A stretch of DNA of 8,804 nucleotides from Bacteroidota bacterium (GCA_015222115.1 JADFUO010000063.1:1-8804), one strand, 5' to 3'. Positions 1 through 8,075 are shown, counted from the first letter of the stretch. The notes: generated from the sequence alone by a model not told the origin. Translations and numbers: made by a program.

Positions 1-3000
1 ACTTTGATTGTAGCTGTTTCTCCAGTATAAGCACCGTTCCAATTAATTGTTATTAAAGTGTCTATGCCACTTATGGTGCCGGCATCAGCCGGTTCAATTA
101 TCCAAATGTATAAATCTGTATTTTCCACACTATTGGTATAATATTCAACTTCCTGAGCATTTACACATACTTCTGTTTGTCCTGTTGGAGTTACCGGTGC
201 AACAGGTACGCCTGTAAATCCGAAAAATTCAAGATATCTTTCCATCAGTTCTTGTTTTGTATTTGTACCGTTAACCAAACCGCCAAACTCAAATGACACA
301 CCAATGGTTTTATAATCACCGGCATCATAGGCAACACCGCAGTCATATAAAGGAACTTGGTTTTTAAATATCAGTTCAGCAGGGGATATTGGGCTGATAT
401 GGTCAATCCAGTTATTTTCTCCTGCGTAAGCATAACTTAGTCCTTCGGTTATACTTCCGCTTTGACCGTTTATGGTGCTCAAGTCACTGGAACCATCAGC
501 AGTTGGATTTATTTTAAAATATGAATGTACAGTAGTTTGTGTGTCATAATACCATGTATCACCGCCTTCCATATAAAGATTTCCGCCATTATCAAGAAAA
601 TCGGCAAGCAATTGTCCTTCTGATTGTTGTAAAATATAATTATTATTATAAATACCAAGGCATACAAAAATTGAATAATATGAATTTACATCTGCAGATA
701 ATGAAGTTACGTATTCGGTTGTTAATCCTGTATTTTCAACACACTCGTATATAGCAGGTCCTGATGAGTTATTAGGATCCAGGTCAACGATCAAAACAGG
801 TTTTTTTCCAACAGGAACGTTAAATATTTTATTTGCAGTTATGCCTGCGGCAGCGGAAATATCAAATTCAATATCAACAATTGCAAAAGGAGCTGCTAAA
901 ATACTGGCTGTAACGTTGAATATTGCCTCAGCAGAACTATTAGCCGGAATATTTCCTATAAAAGAAGTGTCGGAATTAATTGTGATGTAATTACTTGATG
1001 ATGATATTACTGCTCCGGCATTGAATGCCTGGCTAAGTCCGGTATTTGTTATTGAAACTATTAATTCAACCGTTTCTCCCGGATCCCAACGACCATTATT
1101 GTTTCCTGTTACGGAATCAACAACCGTTAAATCATTGATTTGAAATACCGGTGCTGTGTTAATTGGCGGGAATACTATATAGTCAATCCAACCACAATCG
1201 CTTCCTCCGGTCTCGTATGTATCTTTTGTATAAACCCATTTAAAAGTATGATCACCACCGGTAACAGCATAAGCAACTCTTCCCCAGTCAACTTCACCGG
1301 ACCAGCTATCTACTTTAGTTTCATCAATATAAAATTCCAGAAAATCGTAGCTTGCTTCAGATGATACTTTTCTGTAAAAGGAAATACTGTCATCATAAAG
1401 AATTTCAAAGGAAATTGAAAGCCCGGAACTTGAGTTATTTCCAATGGAACCTGATTTTGCACAATAAACACCTTCATAAGGGTCTGCATCATCAATAACC
1501 CATGGTAAGTTTCCTACCTGAACCCAGCTGAACTGGCTAAAATCGCCGGTTTCCCAGTCTTCAAAAATTATCCCGACTGTAGCATAGAAACTATATTGAG
1601 CATTATATTCTCCTGAGATTACTTCATAATCAATATCAACACAGGTTCCAATTGGTGCTTCATCATCAACGGTAATATTGAATGTTGCATAGGAAGTTTC
1701 ACCAAAAACAATTGTTCCGAAATCATAAGAAGTAGAATTTAAGGTTACTAATCCGCAGGTTGTGGATATACTTGCTGTAACATTAAGTGCATCACTATGT
1801 CCGAAATTGGATGTTGCAATAATTAAGTCGGCAGTTTCACCCGGGTCAAGATAACCATTACCATTTCCGCCTGCTGCGTCATCTATTGTCATATTGCCTA
1901 CTGTAAGTTCAGGTGCATAAGCGATTGATGTAAAATTACTATTCCAGATACTGTCACCGTCTGTTGCAATAACATTAAAATAAATAACATGTTCATCAGG
2001 AATGTTATTTGCGACATCAAAAGCAAAACCATCAATAACAGTAGCTGTACCACCAGCCGGAATATTACCATAAAAAGCGGAAAATGTTGTTAGGGTAATA
2101 TAATCATCATCTGTTTCAATATTTACTGTAGTGTTTTCTGCATTTTCGCTTCCAACGTTTTTCATTGTTAATGAAAGCAAGATGGATTCACCGTAATCTA
2201 TTTCTCCGTTTCCGTTCCCTGAATCATCATTAATTGTATAAGAGTCTTTTATTACATAAGCACCAACAGGTGGAATAACCTGAACAGATGCATTATACCT
2301 GAAATAATTTTGTTTTGTAACAGTGATTTCGACAATTGTTGGGGGAAGTTGAGGAATGATAGAGATATTAAGAGGGGCTCCGGTTCCAACGCCTATACCG
2401 ATTATTTCATCACCTACAGTTAATGCAATCAATGAACCTTCGTTGGCAGTAACAGTAAAAAAGTCAAGACCGGCTAATAAAACATTATCATGGGTAACTG
2501 TTAAATTCTGGGGTATTTCCGAATAAACAGTTGAAAAGGCACCGCCATGATGATGGAACAGATAATAAGTAACCATTTTACTGCCTGTATTATATGGCCA
2601 ATTTGATTGTTCAAGGAAATATTTACCTGCAGCATTACCAAATGCAGGAAGTACTCCTCTTGAATCGGGAGTAGTTGTAAAATCAGGCATAAATTCGGGC
2701 CACATATTATCATACATACCCCAAACATAAGTATCGTTAACAAAAGAATAGGAGGTTTCGGAAGCAGCAATAATGCCTAATGCACCCTGTTGATGCCTGT
2801 GGAATGCTTCTGCAAAACATTCACTTGATGCGTTGAATTTTCCTGTAAGGCAGTTAATAGAGAATACAAAAACAAGGTCGTCATTACTTAATCCTGACAG
2901 ATCGCTGATACTGTAGTCAGGTTCTCCCCAGCCTGTTAAACCGCCATGGTCACGGTGTTGTAAGATAAAGGCGCCGCTGTTAATTGCATTATTTACAGCA

Positions 3001-4430
3001 GTTGCATTACCTCCTGTCCATCCGCCAAGTTCTGCAGGGGTTGCAGGAATATATCCTAATCCATCCGGACCGAAATAATTAACAACTATGCTTGTATTTG
3101 TGGCAGTTGACCAAGGGTCAACATTAGGATTACCTGAATAAATTGCGTTAATTCGTACAGGGTCTTTTCCATGAATATTTTTTAAAAATCCACCGACAGA
3201 TTCAGAGCATATCTGGAACCAGCGGCTGGTTTGCCAGCCCAGAGCAGTAATAGGATGGTCATAAAAATCGGGGTTGGTCGGGGGATTTCGTTCATAATAG
3301 AGGATTTTTCCCACCATTGTTTCAAGATGCCCTTCGTTTTGTGCGGTCATACGGGCAAGAATAACATCTGCCATATTATTTCCGTTAACATCGGCATAAA
3401 TATGGTCAGAGACACAGGTACTATTCCAAGTCGGAGAGATAATTGTATTTCCGGAAGTTCCGTAATCACCTATTAAAAGAACTGCAACAGGTTTAACATC
3501 CCAGGTATTATATGCATTATCAATATAATTTTCAATGGCAGTAGATGTATTACCTCCGATTTCGGTTGTTGTAACTACTCCAGTCCTGATTCCTTGATTG
3601 ATTCTCCATTGCTTGAGAGAATCTGCCCATGAAATAAAAGCAGGGTCATCAGGTACGATAATAATATATTCATAATCCTCTGTTCTTAAACCAGTTGAAG
3701 GTGATATTGAATAATCAATTTCAGGTAATGAATTTTTGTTAAGCAAGGCACCCTGAAGTATAGGGTCAAACCAACGGCTTCTGAAACTGTCATCGCCAAA
3801 TAGACCGTTACCGCCTTCAAAAGTTACTTCAATTTCAATATCCCTGTAAATAATTAATTCTTTGGTTACGGGATTATACTGGAATGGAGTAACACCCAGC
3901 ATTACCACATCTACTCCCCTTATTTTCGTGGGAGGAGACATTAACACCGGTTCTGAAGGATAAAATTTATCAAGAGTATAAATTTTTCTATCCTTTTTGT
4001 AGATAAGAGGTCCGTTTTCATTATCTTTTGGGATACGGGGTGCAGGAGCAATGTTTACATTTGAATATTTTTCTGTCCTTGAGGCAATAACTTTTAATTT
4101 AGCTTTTGCTCCCTGTGGTACTGCGATGTACCTGCCGGAACCCGGCAAATCGGGTGCTCCTTCATTATTAGGCAAAAAATGTCCGGGCAGATGAACAGCT
4201 TTCATAGATTCGCCATCAACATTTCTGTCGGTAAATGTAAATTCGTTTATTGAGAAATTTACGATCACTCCTGAGGAATTTTCATTTTTTAACGATATTC
4301 CTGATTTTCCCCAACTGTCGGAGTAAGTTACTTTTTGTGCGAAAGAATTAACTGCAAACATTAGTGTTGCAATTAATAAAACTGATAACTTGCAGTTAAG
4401 TTTCAGCATGGATTTTTTGTATTTGATCAT
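1..4430 (-). CDS. Gingipain-type (family C25) secreted cysteine peptidase, 3' end beyond left edge
   Basis: An open frame runs from ATG at 4430 to the window edge (1476 codons, no stop), so the C-terminus is missing. A Sec signal peptide is visible, ending SFA|Q at residues 29-32, then a C25-type propeptide region to about 245. The peptidase domain spans about 250-640: LLIGD at 318-322, YADVNGNNMAD at 345-355, HRDHGG with the likely catalytic His495, and FSINCLTGKF with the likely nucleophile Cys527. The 32-residue His-Cys spacing resembles gingipains. Next come an Ig-like segment, CARDB-like repeats with GNGNG-type loops (near 738, 854 and 1109), a jelly-roll/MAM-like domain starting FEDWETG (about 953-1092, between repeats two and three), a GATase/Rossmann-like module (about 1207-1405) and the start of a PKD-like domain. 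Export by T9SS is inferred from the family and neighbours; the sorting domain would lie outside the window. Met8 (4409) is an alternative start with a more usual leader length; an in-frame TAA at 4445 excludes anything further upstream. Substrate unknown. Confidence 0.9.
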   Translation of the reverse strand, partial: MIKYKKSMLKLNCKLSVLLIATLMFAVNSFAQKVTYSDSWGKSGISLKNENSSGVIVNFSINEFTFTDRNVDGESMKAVHLPGHFLPNNEGAPDLPGSGRYIAVPQGAKAKLKVIASRTEKYSNVNIAPAPRIPKDNENGPLIYKKDRKIYTLDKFYPSEPVLMSPPTKIRGVDVVMLGVTPFQYNPVTKELIIYRDIEIEVTFEGGNGLFGDDSFRSRWFDPILQGALLNKNSLPEIDYSISPSTGLRTEDYEYIIIVPDDPAFISWADSLKQWRINQGIRTGVVTTTEIGGNTSTAIENYIDNAYNTWDVKPVAVLLIGDYGTSGNTIISPTWNSTCVSDHIYADVNGNNMADVILARMTAQNEGHLETMVGKILYYERNPPTNPDFYDHPITALGWQTSRWFQICSESVGGFLKNIHGKDPVRINAIYSGNPNVDPWSTATNTSIVVNYFGPDGLGYIPATPAELGGWTGGNATAVNNAINSGAFILQHRDHGGLTGWGEPDYSISDLSGLSNDDLVFVFSINCLTGKFNASSECFAEAFHRHQQGALGIIAASETSYSFVNDTYVWGMYDNMWPEFMPDFTTTPDSRGVLPAFGNAAGKYFLEQSNWPYNTGSKMVTYYLFHHHGGAFSTVYSEIPQNLTVTHDNVLLAGLDFFTVTANEGSLIALTVGDEIIGIGVGTGAPLNISIIPQLPPTIVEITVTKQNYFRYNASVQVIPPVGAYVIKDSYTINDDSGNGNGEIDYGESILLSLTMKNVGSENAENTTVNIETDDDYITLTTFSAFYGNIPAGGTATVIDGFAFDVANNIPDEHVIYFNVIATDGDSIWNSNFTSIAYAPELTVGNMTIDDAAGGNGNGYLDPGETADLIIATSNFGHSDALNVTASISTTCGLVTLNSTSYDFGTIVFGETSYATFNITVDDEAPIGTCVDIDYEVISGEYNAQYSFYATVGIIFEDWETGDFSQFSWVQVGNLPWVIDDADPYEGVYCAKSGSIGNNSSSGLSISFEILYDDSISFYRKVSSEASYDFLEFYIDETKVDSWSGEVDWGRVAYAVTGGDHTFKWVYTKDTYETGGSDCGWIDYIVFPPINTAPVFQINDLTVVDSVTGNNNGRWDPGETVELIVSITNTGLSQAFNAGAVISSSSNYITINSDTSFIGNIPANSSAEAIFNVTASILAAPFAIVDIEFDISAAAGITANKIFNVPVGKKPVLIVDLDPNNSSGPAIYECVENTGLTTEYVTSLSADVNSYYSIFVCLGIYNNNYILQQSEGQLLADFLDNGGNLYMEGGDTWYYDTQTTVHSYFKINPTADGSSDLSTINGQSGSITEGLSYAYAGENNWIDHISPISPAELIFKNQVPLYDCGVAYDAGDYKTIGVSFEFGGLVNGTNTKQELMERYLEFFGFTGVPVAPVTPTGQTEVCVNAQEVEYYTNSVENTDLYIWIIEPADAGTISGIDTLITINWNGAYTGETATIK
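216..812 (-). other. GATase/Rossmann-like module in the C25 peptidase, paralogous to the module in the right-edge gene
   Basis: Residues about 1207-1405 start with KPVLIVDLDPN, pass FLDNGGNLYMEGGDTW and end ERYLEFFGF. The alternating strand/helix look and the GGNLYMEGG turn suggest a class I GATase-like or related Rossmann fold, but no nucleophile elbow is evident, so catalysis is doubtful. The second half (VHS at 1301 onward) matches the beginning of the gene at 8140-8804. Confidence 0.6.
271..349. repeat. Dispersed paralogous segment, copy 1 (partner at 8519-8597)
   Basis: This segment of the C25 peptidase gene aligns without gaps to 8519-8597 at a fixed offset of 8248. By hand count about 56 of 77 bases match (273-349 against 8521-8597), including the shared runs aaccaaa and ggcatcata. 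It encodes the CG[VI]AYDA/DYKTI part of the shared module. Confidence 0.75.
1068..2228 (-). repeat. Three CARDB-like protein repeats with GNGNG loops
   Basis: Three copies of a pattern D-x(2,5)-G-[GN]-N-[GN]-x-[ILW]-D-x-G-E followed by LxxxxxNxG occur within the C25 peptidase gene: SGNGNGEIDYGE (about 2181-2228), GGNGNGYLDPGE (about 1833-1880) and TGNNNGRWDPGE (about 1068-1115). Each opens a roughly 110-residue all-beta domain of the CARDB/Ig-like kind. The loop spacing resembles Asp/Asn-rich calcium-binding loops; that role is inferred. A jelly-roll-like domain lies between copies two and three. Confidence 0.75.
1155..1574 (-). other. Jelly-roll / MAM- or cleaved-adhesin-like domain in the C25 peptidase
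   Basis: Residues about 953-1092 begin IIFEDWETGDFSQFSW and end WIDYIVFPP. A start with FExG followed by an aromatic core, then a SISF strand, a GGDHTFKWVY strand and a terminal WIDYI strand is typical of the concanavalin-like or cleaved-adhesin-like domains common in T9SS cargo. It is probably a carbohydrate- or protein-binding unit. Family assignment is by pattern only. Confidence 0.6.
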
Positions 4431-4468
4431 TTTAAAAAAATTTTAGTTAATATTTATTTTTAATTAAA
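4431..4468 (-). other. 38-bp A/T-only spacer apart from one G/C pair; probable intra-operon gap
   Basis: The spacer between the propeller gene stop and the C25 peptidase start contains a single G/C pair. It has no GC-rich stem and no Shine-Dalgarno-like purine tract. It is too short for a separate promoter and terminator to be likely, so read-through from the propeller gene is the simplest reading. A leader without a Shine-Dalgarno is usual in Bacteroidota. Confidence 0.6.
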
Positions 4469-7400
4469 TTACTGAACAACAATTTTCGTATTATATGTTT
4501 TGTTTTTTTCTTCAATTATAAGTGAATAAATACCTTCGGAAAAATTACTGATATCAATATTTTTTAAGTATTTACCTGATAATTCCACTTTATTAAGTTC
4601 ATAAACAATTGCACCTAATGAGTTCAGTATTTTCAGATTAACAGTTGTATTATTTTCTGAATTCAATTCAACTGTAAATATACCATTATTGGGATTTGGG
4701 AAAATATTTATACCGATTTTGTTAACAAATTCATCAATTCCAGTGCAATCATAAAAAGTGACAGCTACCGAATCGCTTGATGTACATATATAATTATTAG
4801 TTACATCTACCCAAATATTTTTAGTTCCCAGCCCAACTCCTGATGAATCCGTTTCAATGATTTGAGTAGTTTCGCCGGTTGACCATAAATATGTAGCTCC
4901 GGGATTTCCGGCATCCAATGTATAAATAAGATGTGCGCAAATGCTTGTGTCAATACCCAAATCAATAACTGGTATCGGATTAGCTGTTACTTCAATTGAA
5001 TCAGTGCTGACACAATCAAACAGGTTGGTTACTTCAATCCAGTATAAACCTGTTTCCGTAACAGTGTATGTATTGTTTGTGGAGCCATCCTGCCACAGAT
5101 AGCTTTTATAACCTTCGGGGATTTCCAAAACGAGTGATTCGCCCTGGCAGATAGCAGTATCATTTCCTAAATTTATATCAGGTAATGGGCGTGCAATAAC
5201 AGTTGCCTGACCATTAATCTGGAATTGACCATCATCAACTTCAACAATAAATGTTGTTGTTTCTAATATCGGAGTAAATACCGGATTTTGATCTTCTGAG
5301 AAAAAGCCTTCAGGGTCGGATGTCCATGAGTAAGTATATGTTCCTGAGCCACCGGTTGGGTCGGCAAATAATTGAGCAGACTCGCCAACGCAGATTTCTT
5401 CCGGATCGACAGAAACATCAACATACATATCTGTAACATTTAAAGTAACCGGGATTGTTATTTGGGGCAAATCCGGGTCGTTGTTGCTTATAATAAGGTC
5501 TGCGTAATAAATGCCAATTTCCATGTTGGCAGCGTCAAAATCAACCTGAATTATTGCTGAGTCACCGGCAAGAATAGTGCCTTCAAGAGGTGTAACAATC
5601 AGCCAGCCAATTACATTTATTGAATAGTCTTCAACTTCACCATAAGTAGTGGTGCCGCAAGGTTCAACAGCTCCGGTGTAAGTAATTCTGACTCTCATTG
5701 TTGTAGTACCTGATTGAGAGCCAACCGGAGGAGTGATAGTTGCAGTGTATGGTCCGTTACCGGGAGTTCCGATGACTGATATTGGCTCATCATCAGAAAA
5801 ATCCTCATTCCTGTTCCAGTCAATCCATATTCCGCATTGATCTTGCGAATATGGATTACCGTTTATAACAGTAATTTCATAAGAATTACCAATACTCATA
5901 CTTGTTGAAATATCAGTATAATCGGCATATTCATCACAGCCAGATGAATTATTGATATTGCCAAGTTGGACATTGTAAATATATTCATCACAACCGCCGC
6001 TTGCAGCACAATAATCTCGGGAATATTCTTTACCGGAACTAATAACAGGATTAATTAAATATTCAAGTTCAAGTTCACCAATACTATAGATTGTAAAAAA
6101 TTGAGTAGAAGTTTCTCCGGGTTGTAAGGTTTCGGTAATTTCGGTTGTGTTTACTGAGATATGAGCATCACCCCATTGAACATCAACTTGTGCAGGCACA
6201 GATTCTTCATCGCCTTCATAATAAGCGGTTACTTTATAATTATAATAACCGTAATCAGGAAGATAATCAGTATAAGTCGTATCTTCGGTATTACCGATAA
6301 TTTCATCATCCCTGTAAATATTAAAATAAAGGAAATCTTCTGCACCTTCAAAAAACCAGATAAGGTCAAGCTGTCCGGTTTCAAATGTCAGGTCTACTGT
6401 CAGGTTTTCAGGACAGGCAAGTGTTATGGTTTCATAGGGTGAAACATACGTCATTGCAGAACCGGATCTGTTATCTGTCCAGCATGGATAAACAAGACCA
6501 TTTCTTGCTGAAATACCTAAATAATCACCAAAATATCTTTCAGCTAAACCAGGTATTGGTGCAGGTGTGAAGGCAACGTCACTTACTTTGAAATCTTCCC
6601 ATGTTTCGCCGGCATCATAAGAATTGGCGCAGTAAACTTCACATTGAGTGCTTGAAACATTCCTGTCGTCATAAAAAATAACACTAAGAATACCGTTTTC
6701 AGGGTCACAGGTTATCCATGGAAAATAATGCTCTTTACCCAAACCTGAAGGATCCTGATTTACTTTTATTGGGTCAGACCATGTATCTCCCTGGTCGGAA
6801 GATTTTATCATATAAGCATCAATATCCGCTCCTGTGTTAATTCCGGGTTCACCAATATTTGACCATACAATATATAAATTTCCGTTGTATGCACCTCCGC
6901 TTACATCAACTGTCAGGACAGGAAATGAATTAACCCTCATGTTTTTCGAGGTTTCTGTAATTCTTATTCCCCTGATATTTTCTATTATTCTTATTGATGT
7001 ATTAAAGCTTGCACCACCATCCAATGATTTGGCAAAACCAATAGCTGTTTCATCTGAGGGCCATGAATCATAAATTGACCAAACTGCATATACTTCGCCG
7101 TTTGGTCCGGTATTTATATTTACACCCTGGTTATGACTTCCGGCAGCTACATCAGAGCTGATCTCTATTGGTGTTGAATAATTGATACCTGAATTGGTTG
7201 ATCGTGAAAATCCAATTTCATACCTGTCTGAACCGCCGAAGATAGTCCATGAATCATAAATATTTCCTTCATAAGGGCTAGTTAAACAGTTATCAACCCA
7301 CAAGTGGTTTTTATCTGATAAAACTGAGGTAATTTCAACTGCTGTCCAGCTATTCCCCTGGTTAAATGAATAAGAAACACCCATTCCCATTCCAACTGAA

Positions 7401-7918
7401 ATATAACCAACATAATATCTTCCGTTTTGGTCAATCGCTGCAGCAGGGTCTCCCCAGTTTGGACCGCCGGCTCCTTCTAATTCTCCATCCCAGGTTTCTC
7501 CGCCGTCAAATGAATAAAAGTCATTAGCCCCAAAAAGACCACGATCTTCAACAGGATCCGTAGTAGAATTGTTGGAGTTTAATGGATTAAGATAATCATT
7601 TGGATTAATAAAGATTGAGTTCTCACTTTGAGTACAATTCTCAGTTGTTACAGGAATGTCAGGTGAGTCTTTAGTTTTAACAGTAGCAGCTTTAATTTCT
7701 ATACCGGTGTAGATTGCTTTTTCTACGGTAATTTCCGGATTTAAAATTGCTAATCCTTCTTTAGCCATTTTTTTCCAGTAACCGTTGTTGTCAACGCGAG
7801 TGTCAACAAGTGACCTTCTGGTTTTTTCATCTTTTGAATCATCGCTGACAGCCCATTTTATTCCAAGAACAAAAAGAACTATTGCGACAAGAGCTAATAC
7901 TAATTTTGCTTTTTTCAT
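4469..7918 (-). CDS. Asp-box beta-propeller / GEVED / PKD multidomain protein with T9SS sorting domain
   Basis: Complete gene for 1149 residues. Residues 5-20 form a hydrophobic leader after MKKAK without a clear AxA cleavage site, so the leader may be cleaved atypically or act as an anchor. Six Asp-box (SxDxGxTW-like) motifs at 136, 184, 240, 298, 373 and 433 indicate a sialidase-like propeller (about 125-490). I see no FRIP motif and no convincing sialidase active site, so binding or structure is likelier than hydrolysis. An fn3-like domain follows (about 500-582), then a HYDIN-like Ig domain in two halves (585-625 and 770-830) around a GEVED domain (630-769, ending YGEVEDY, with WIDWN at 698-702). 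Three PKD/SprB-like repeats (831-1060) and a type A T9SS domain (about 1064-1149, FPNPNNGIFTVEL to KIVVQ) complete it. Export and attachment to or release from the surface are inferred from that tail. The start is the only plausible Met; no Shine-Dalgarno. Ligand unknown. It lies 38 bp upstream of the C25 peptidase gene, probably in one transcript. Confidence 0.9.
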   Translation of the reverse strand: MKKAKLVLALVAIVLFVLGIKWAVSDDSKDEKTRRSLVDTRVDNNGYWKKMAKEGLAILNPEITVEKAIYTGIEIKAATVKTKDSPDIPVTTENCTQSENSIFINPNDYLNPLNSNNSTTDPVEDRGLFGANDFYSFDGGETWDGELEGAGGPNWGDPAAAIDQNGRYYVGYISVGMGMGVSYSFNQGNSWTAVEITSVLSDKNHLWVDNCLTSPYEGNIYDSWTIFGGSDRYEIGFSRSTNSGINYSTPIEISSDVAAGSHNQGVNINTGPNGEVYAVWSIYDSWPSDETAIGFAKSLDGGASFNTSIRIIENIRGIRITETSKNMRVNSFPVLTVDVSGGAYNGNLYIVWSNIGEPGINTGADIDAYMIKSSDQGDTWSDPIKVNQDPSGLGKEHYFPWITCDPENGILSVIFYDDRNVSSTQCEVYCANSYDAGETWEDFKVSDVAFTPAPIPGLAERYFGDYLGISARNGLVYPCWTDNRSGSAMTYVSPYETITLACPENLTVDLTFETGQLDLIWFFEGAEDFLYFNIYRDDEIIGNTEDTTYTDYLPDYGYYNYKVTAYYEGDEESVPAQVDVQWGDAHISVNTTEITETLQPGETSTQFFTIYSIGELELEYLINPVISSGKEYSRDYCAASGGCDEYIYNVQLGNINNSSGCDEYADYTDISTSMSIGNSYEITVINGNPYSQDQCGIWIDWNRNEDFSDDEPISVIGTPGNGPYTATITPPVGSQSGTTTMRVRITYTGAVEPCGTTTYGEVEDYSINVIGWLIVTPLEGTILAGDSAIIQVDFDAANMEIGIYYADLIISNNDPDLPQITIPVTLNVTDMYVDVSVDPEEICVGESAQLFADPTGGSGTYTYSWTSDPEGFFSEDQNPVFTPILETTTFIVEVDDGQFQINGQATVIARPLPDINLGNDTAICQGESLVLEIPEGYKSYLWQDGSTNNTYTVTETGLYWIEVTNLFDCVSTDSIEVTANPIPVIDLGIDTSICAHLIYTLDAGNPGATYLWSTGETTQIIETDSSGVGLGTKNIWVDVTNNYICTSSDSVAVTFYDCTGIDEFVNKIGINIFPNPNNGIFTVELNSENNTTVNLKILNSLGAIVYELNKVELSGKYLKNIDISNFSEGIYSLIIEEKNKTYNTKIVVQ
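4472..4729 (-). other. T9SS type A C-terminal sorting domain of the propeller protein
   Basis: Residues about 1064-1149: FPNPNNGIFTVEL, VNLKILNSLGAIVYE, IDISNFSEGIYSLII, and a terminal KIVVQ. This is the classical Por-secretion tail, normally recognised after transport across the outer membrane and cleaved or exchanged for an anchor. Confidence 0.9.
5429..6166 (-). other. HYDIN-like Ig domain split by a GEVED domain
   Basis: Residues 585-625 (ISVNTTEITETLQPGETSTQ to LEYLINP) look like the first half, and residues 770-830 (WLIVTPLEGTILAGDSAIIQ to ITIPVTLNV) like the second half, of one HYDIN/ASPM-type Ig domain. Between them, at DNA positions about 5612-6031, lies a whole GEVED domain (YCAASGG, NNSSGCDEYADYTD, WIDWNRNEDFSDDE, MRVRITY, CGTTTYGEVEDY). 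Confidence 0.7.
6584..7531 (-). repeat. Six Asp-box (BNR) motifs of a beta-propeller
   Basis: In the propeller protein, motifs SFDGGETW, SFNQGNSW, STNSGINY, SLDGGASF, SSDQGDTW and SYDAGETW occur at residues 136, 184, 240, 298, 373 and 433. The third and fourth are degenerate (Tyr or Phe for Trp). This number fits a six- or seven-bladed sialidase-like propeller with one motif per blade. Confidence 0.85.
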
Positions 7919-7969
7919 GGTTGTAATTATTTTGGTTCTATGTTAAATATTGTAGGTTAATTAAAGACG

Positions 7970-7997
7970 AAAGATAAAAGTAAAAAGATAAAAGTAA
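7970..7997. repeat. Perfect 14-bp tandem duplication
   Basis: AAAGATAAAAGTAA occurs twice without a gap (7970-7983 and 7984-7997), about 50-80 bp upstream of the propeller gene start. On the coding strand it gives two pyrimidine-rich TTACTTTTATCTTT units in the likely leader or promoter area. It could be replication slippage or a doubled regulatory site. Confidence 0.9.
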
Positions 7998-8024
7998 GTA
8001 ATAATATTTTTCTGTGTTGATTTT

Positions 8025-8056
8025 TAAAAATATTCCATTGAATTTTAAATATCAAG
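8025..8056 (-). promoter_or_regulatory. Weak Bacteroidota-type promoter candidate for the propeller gene
   Basis: On the minus strand, CTTG (TTG at 8055-8053) lies 20 nt before TATTTTTA (8032-8025), close to the TTTG-N19-TAnnTTTG consensus of Bacteroidota sigma factors, with the final G missing. This would give a leader of about 100 nt containing the tandem duplication. In sequence this AT-rich, chance matches are common. Confidence 0.2.
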
Positions 8057-8075
8057 TATATTAAGCTTTGTGAAT

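Noticed and set aside
2538..2558. FHHHGG at residues 625-630 of the C25 peptidase as a metal site or the catalytic His
   Set aside because: The His-Cys pair at 495/527 has the gingipain-like order and spacing; FHHHGG lies at the end of the domain where C25 proteins usually have a structural turn.
2501..2770. Minus-strand 89-residue open frame, and similar short ones at 1310-1495
   Set aside because: They lie in another frame of the C25 peptidase gene, whose own frame is open throughout and shows clear domain motifs.
539..3476. Plus-strand open frames at 539-754, 1140-1364 and 3231-3476
   Set aside because: They are antisense shadows of the C25 peptidase gene without recognisable protein features.
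6161..7073. Plus-strand open frames opposite the propeller gene (6161-6442, 6385-6570, 6834-7073)
   Set aside because: They are antisense to a well-supported gene, and their products show no domain, signal peptide or family resemblance.
8019..8053. AT-only inverted repeat (gatttttaaaaat ... aaatatc) as a terminator
   Set aside because: Pairing is about 12 of 17 and consists nearly only of A/T pairs, as expected by chance in this composition.
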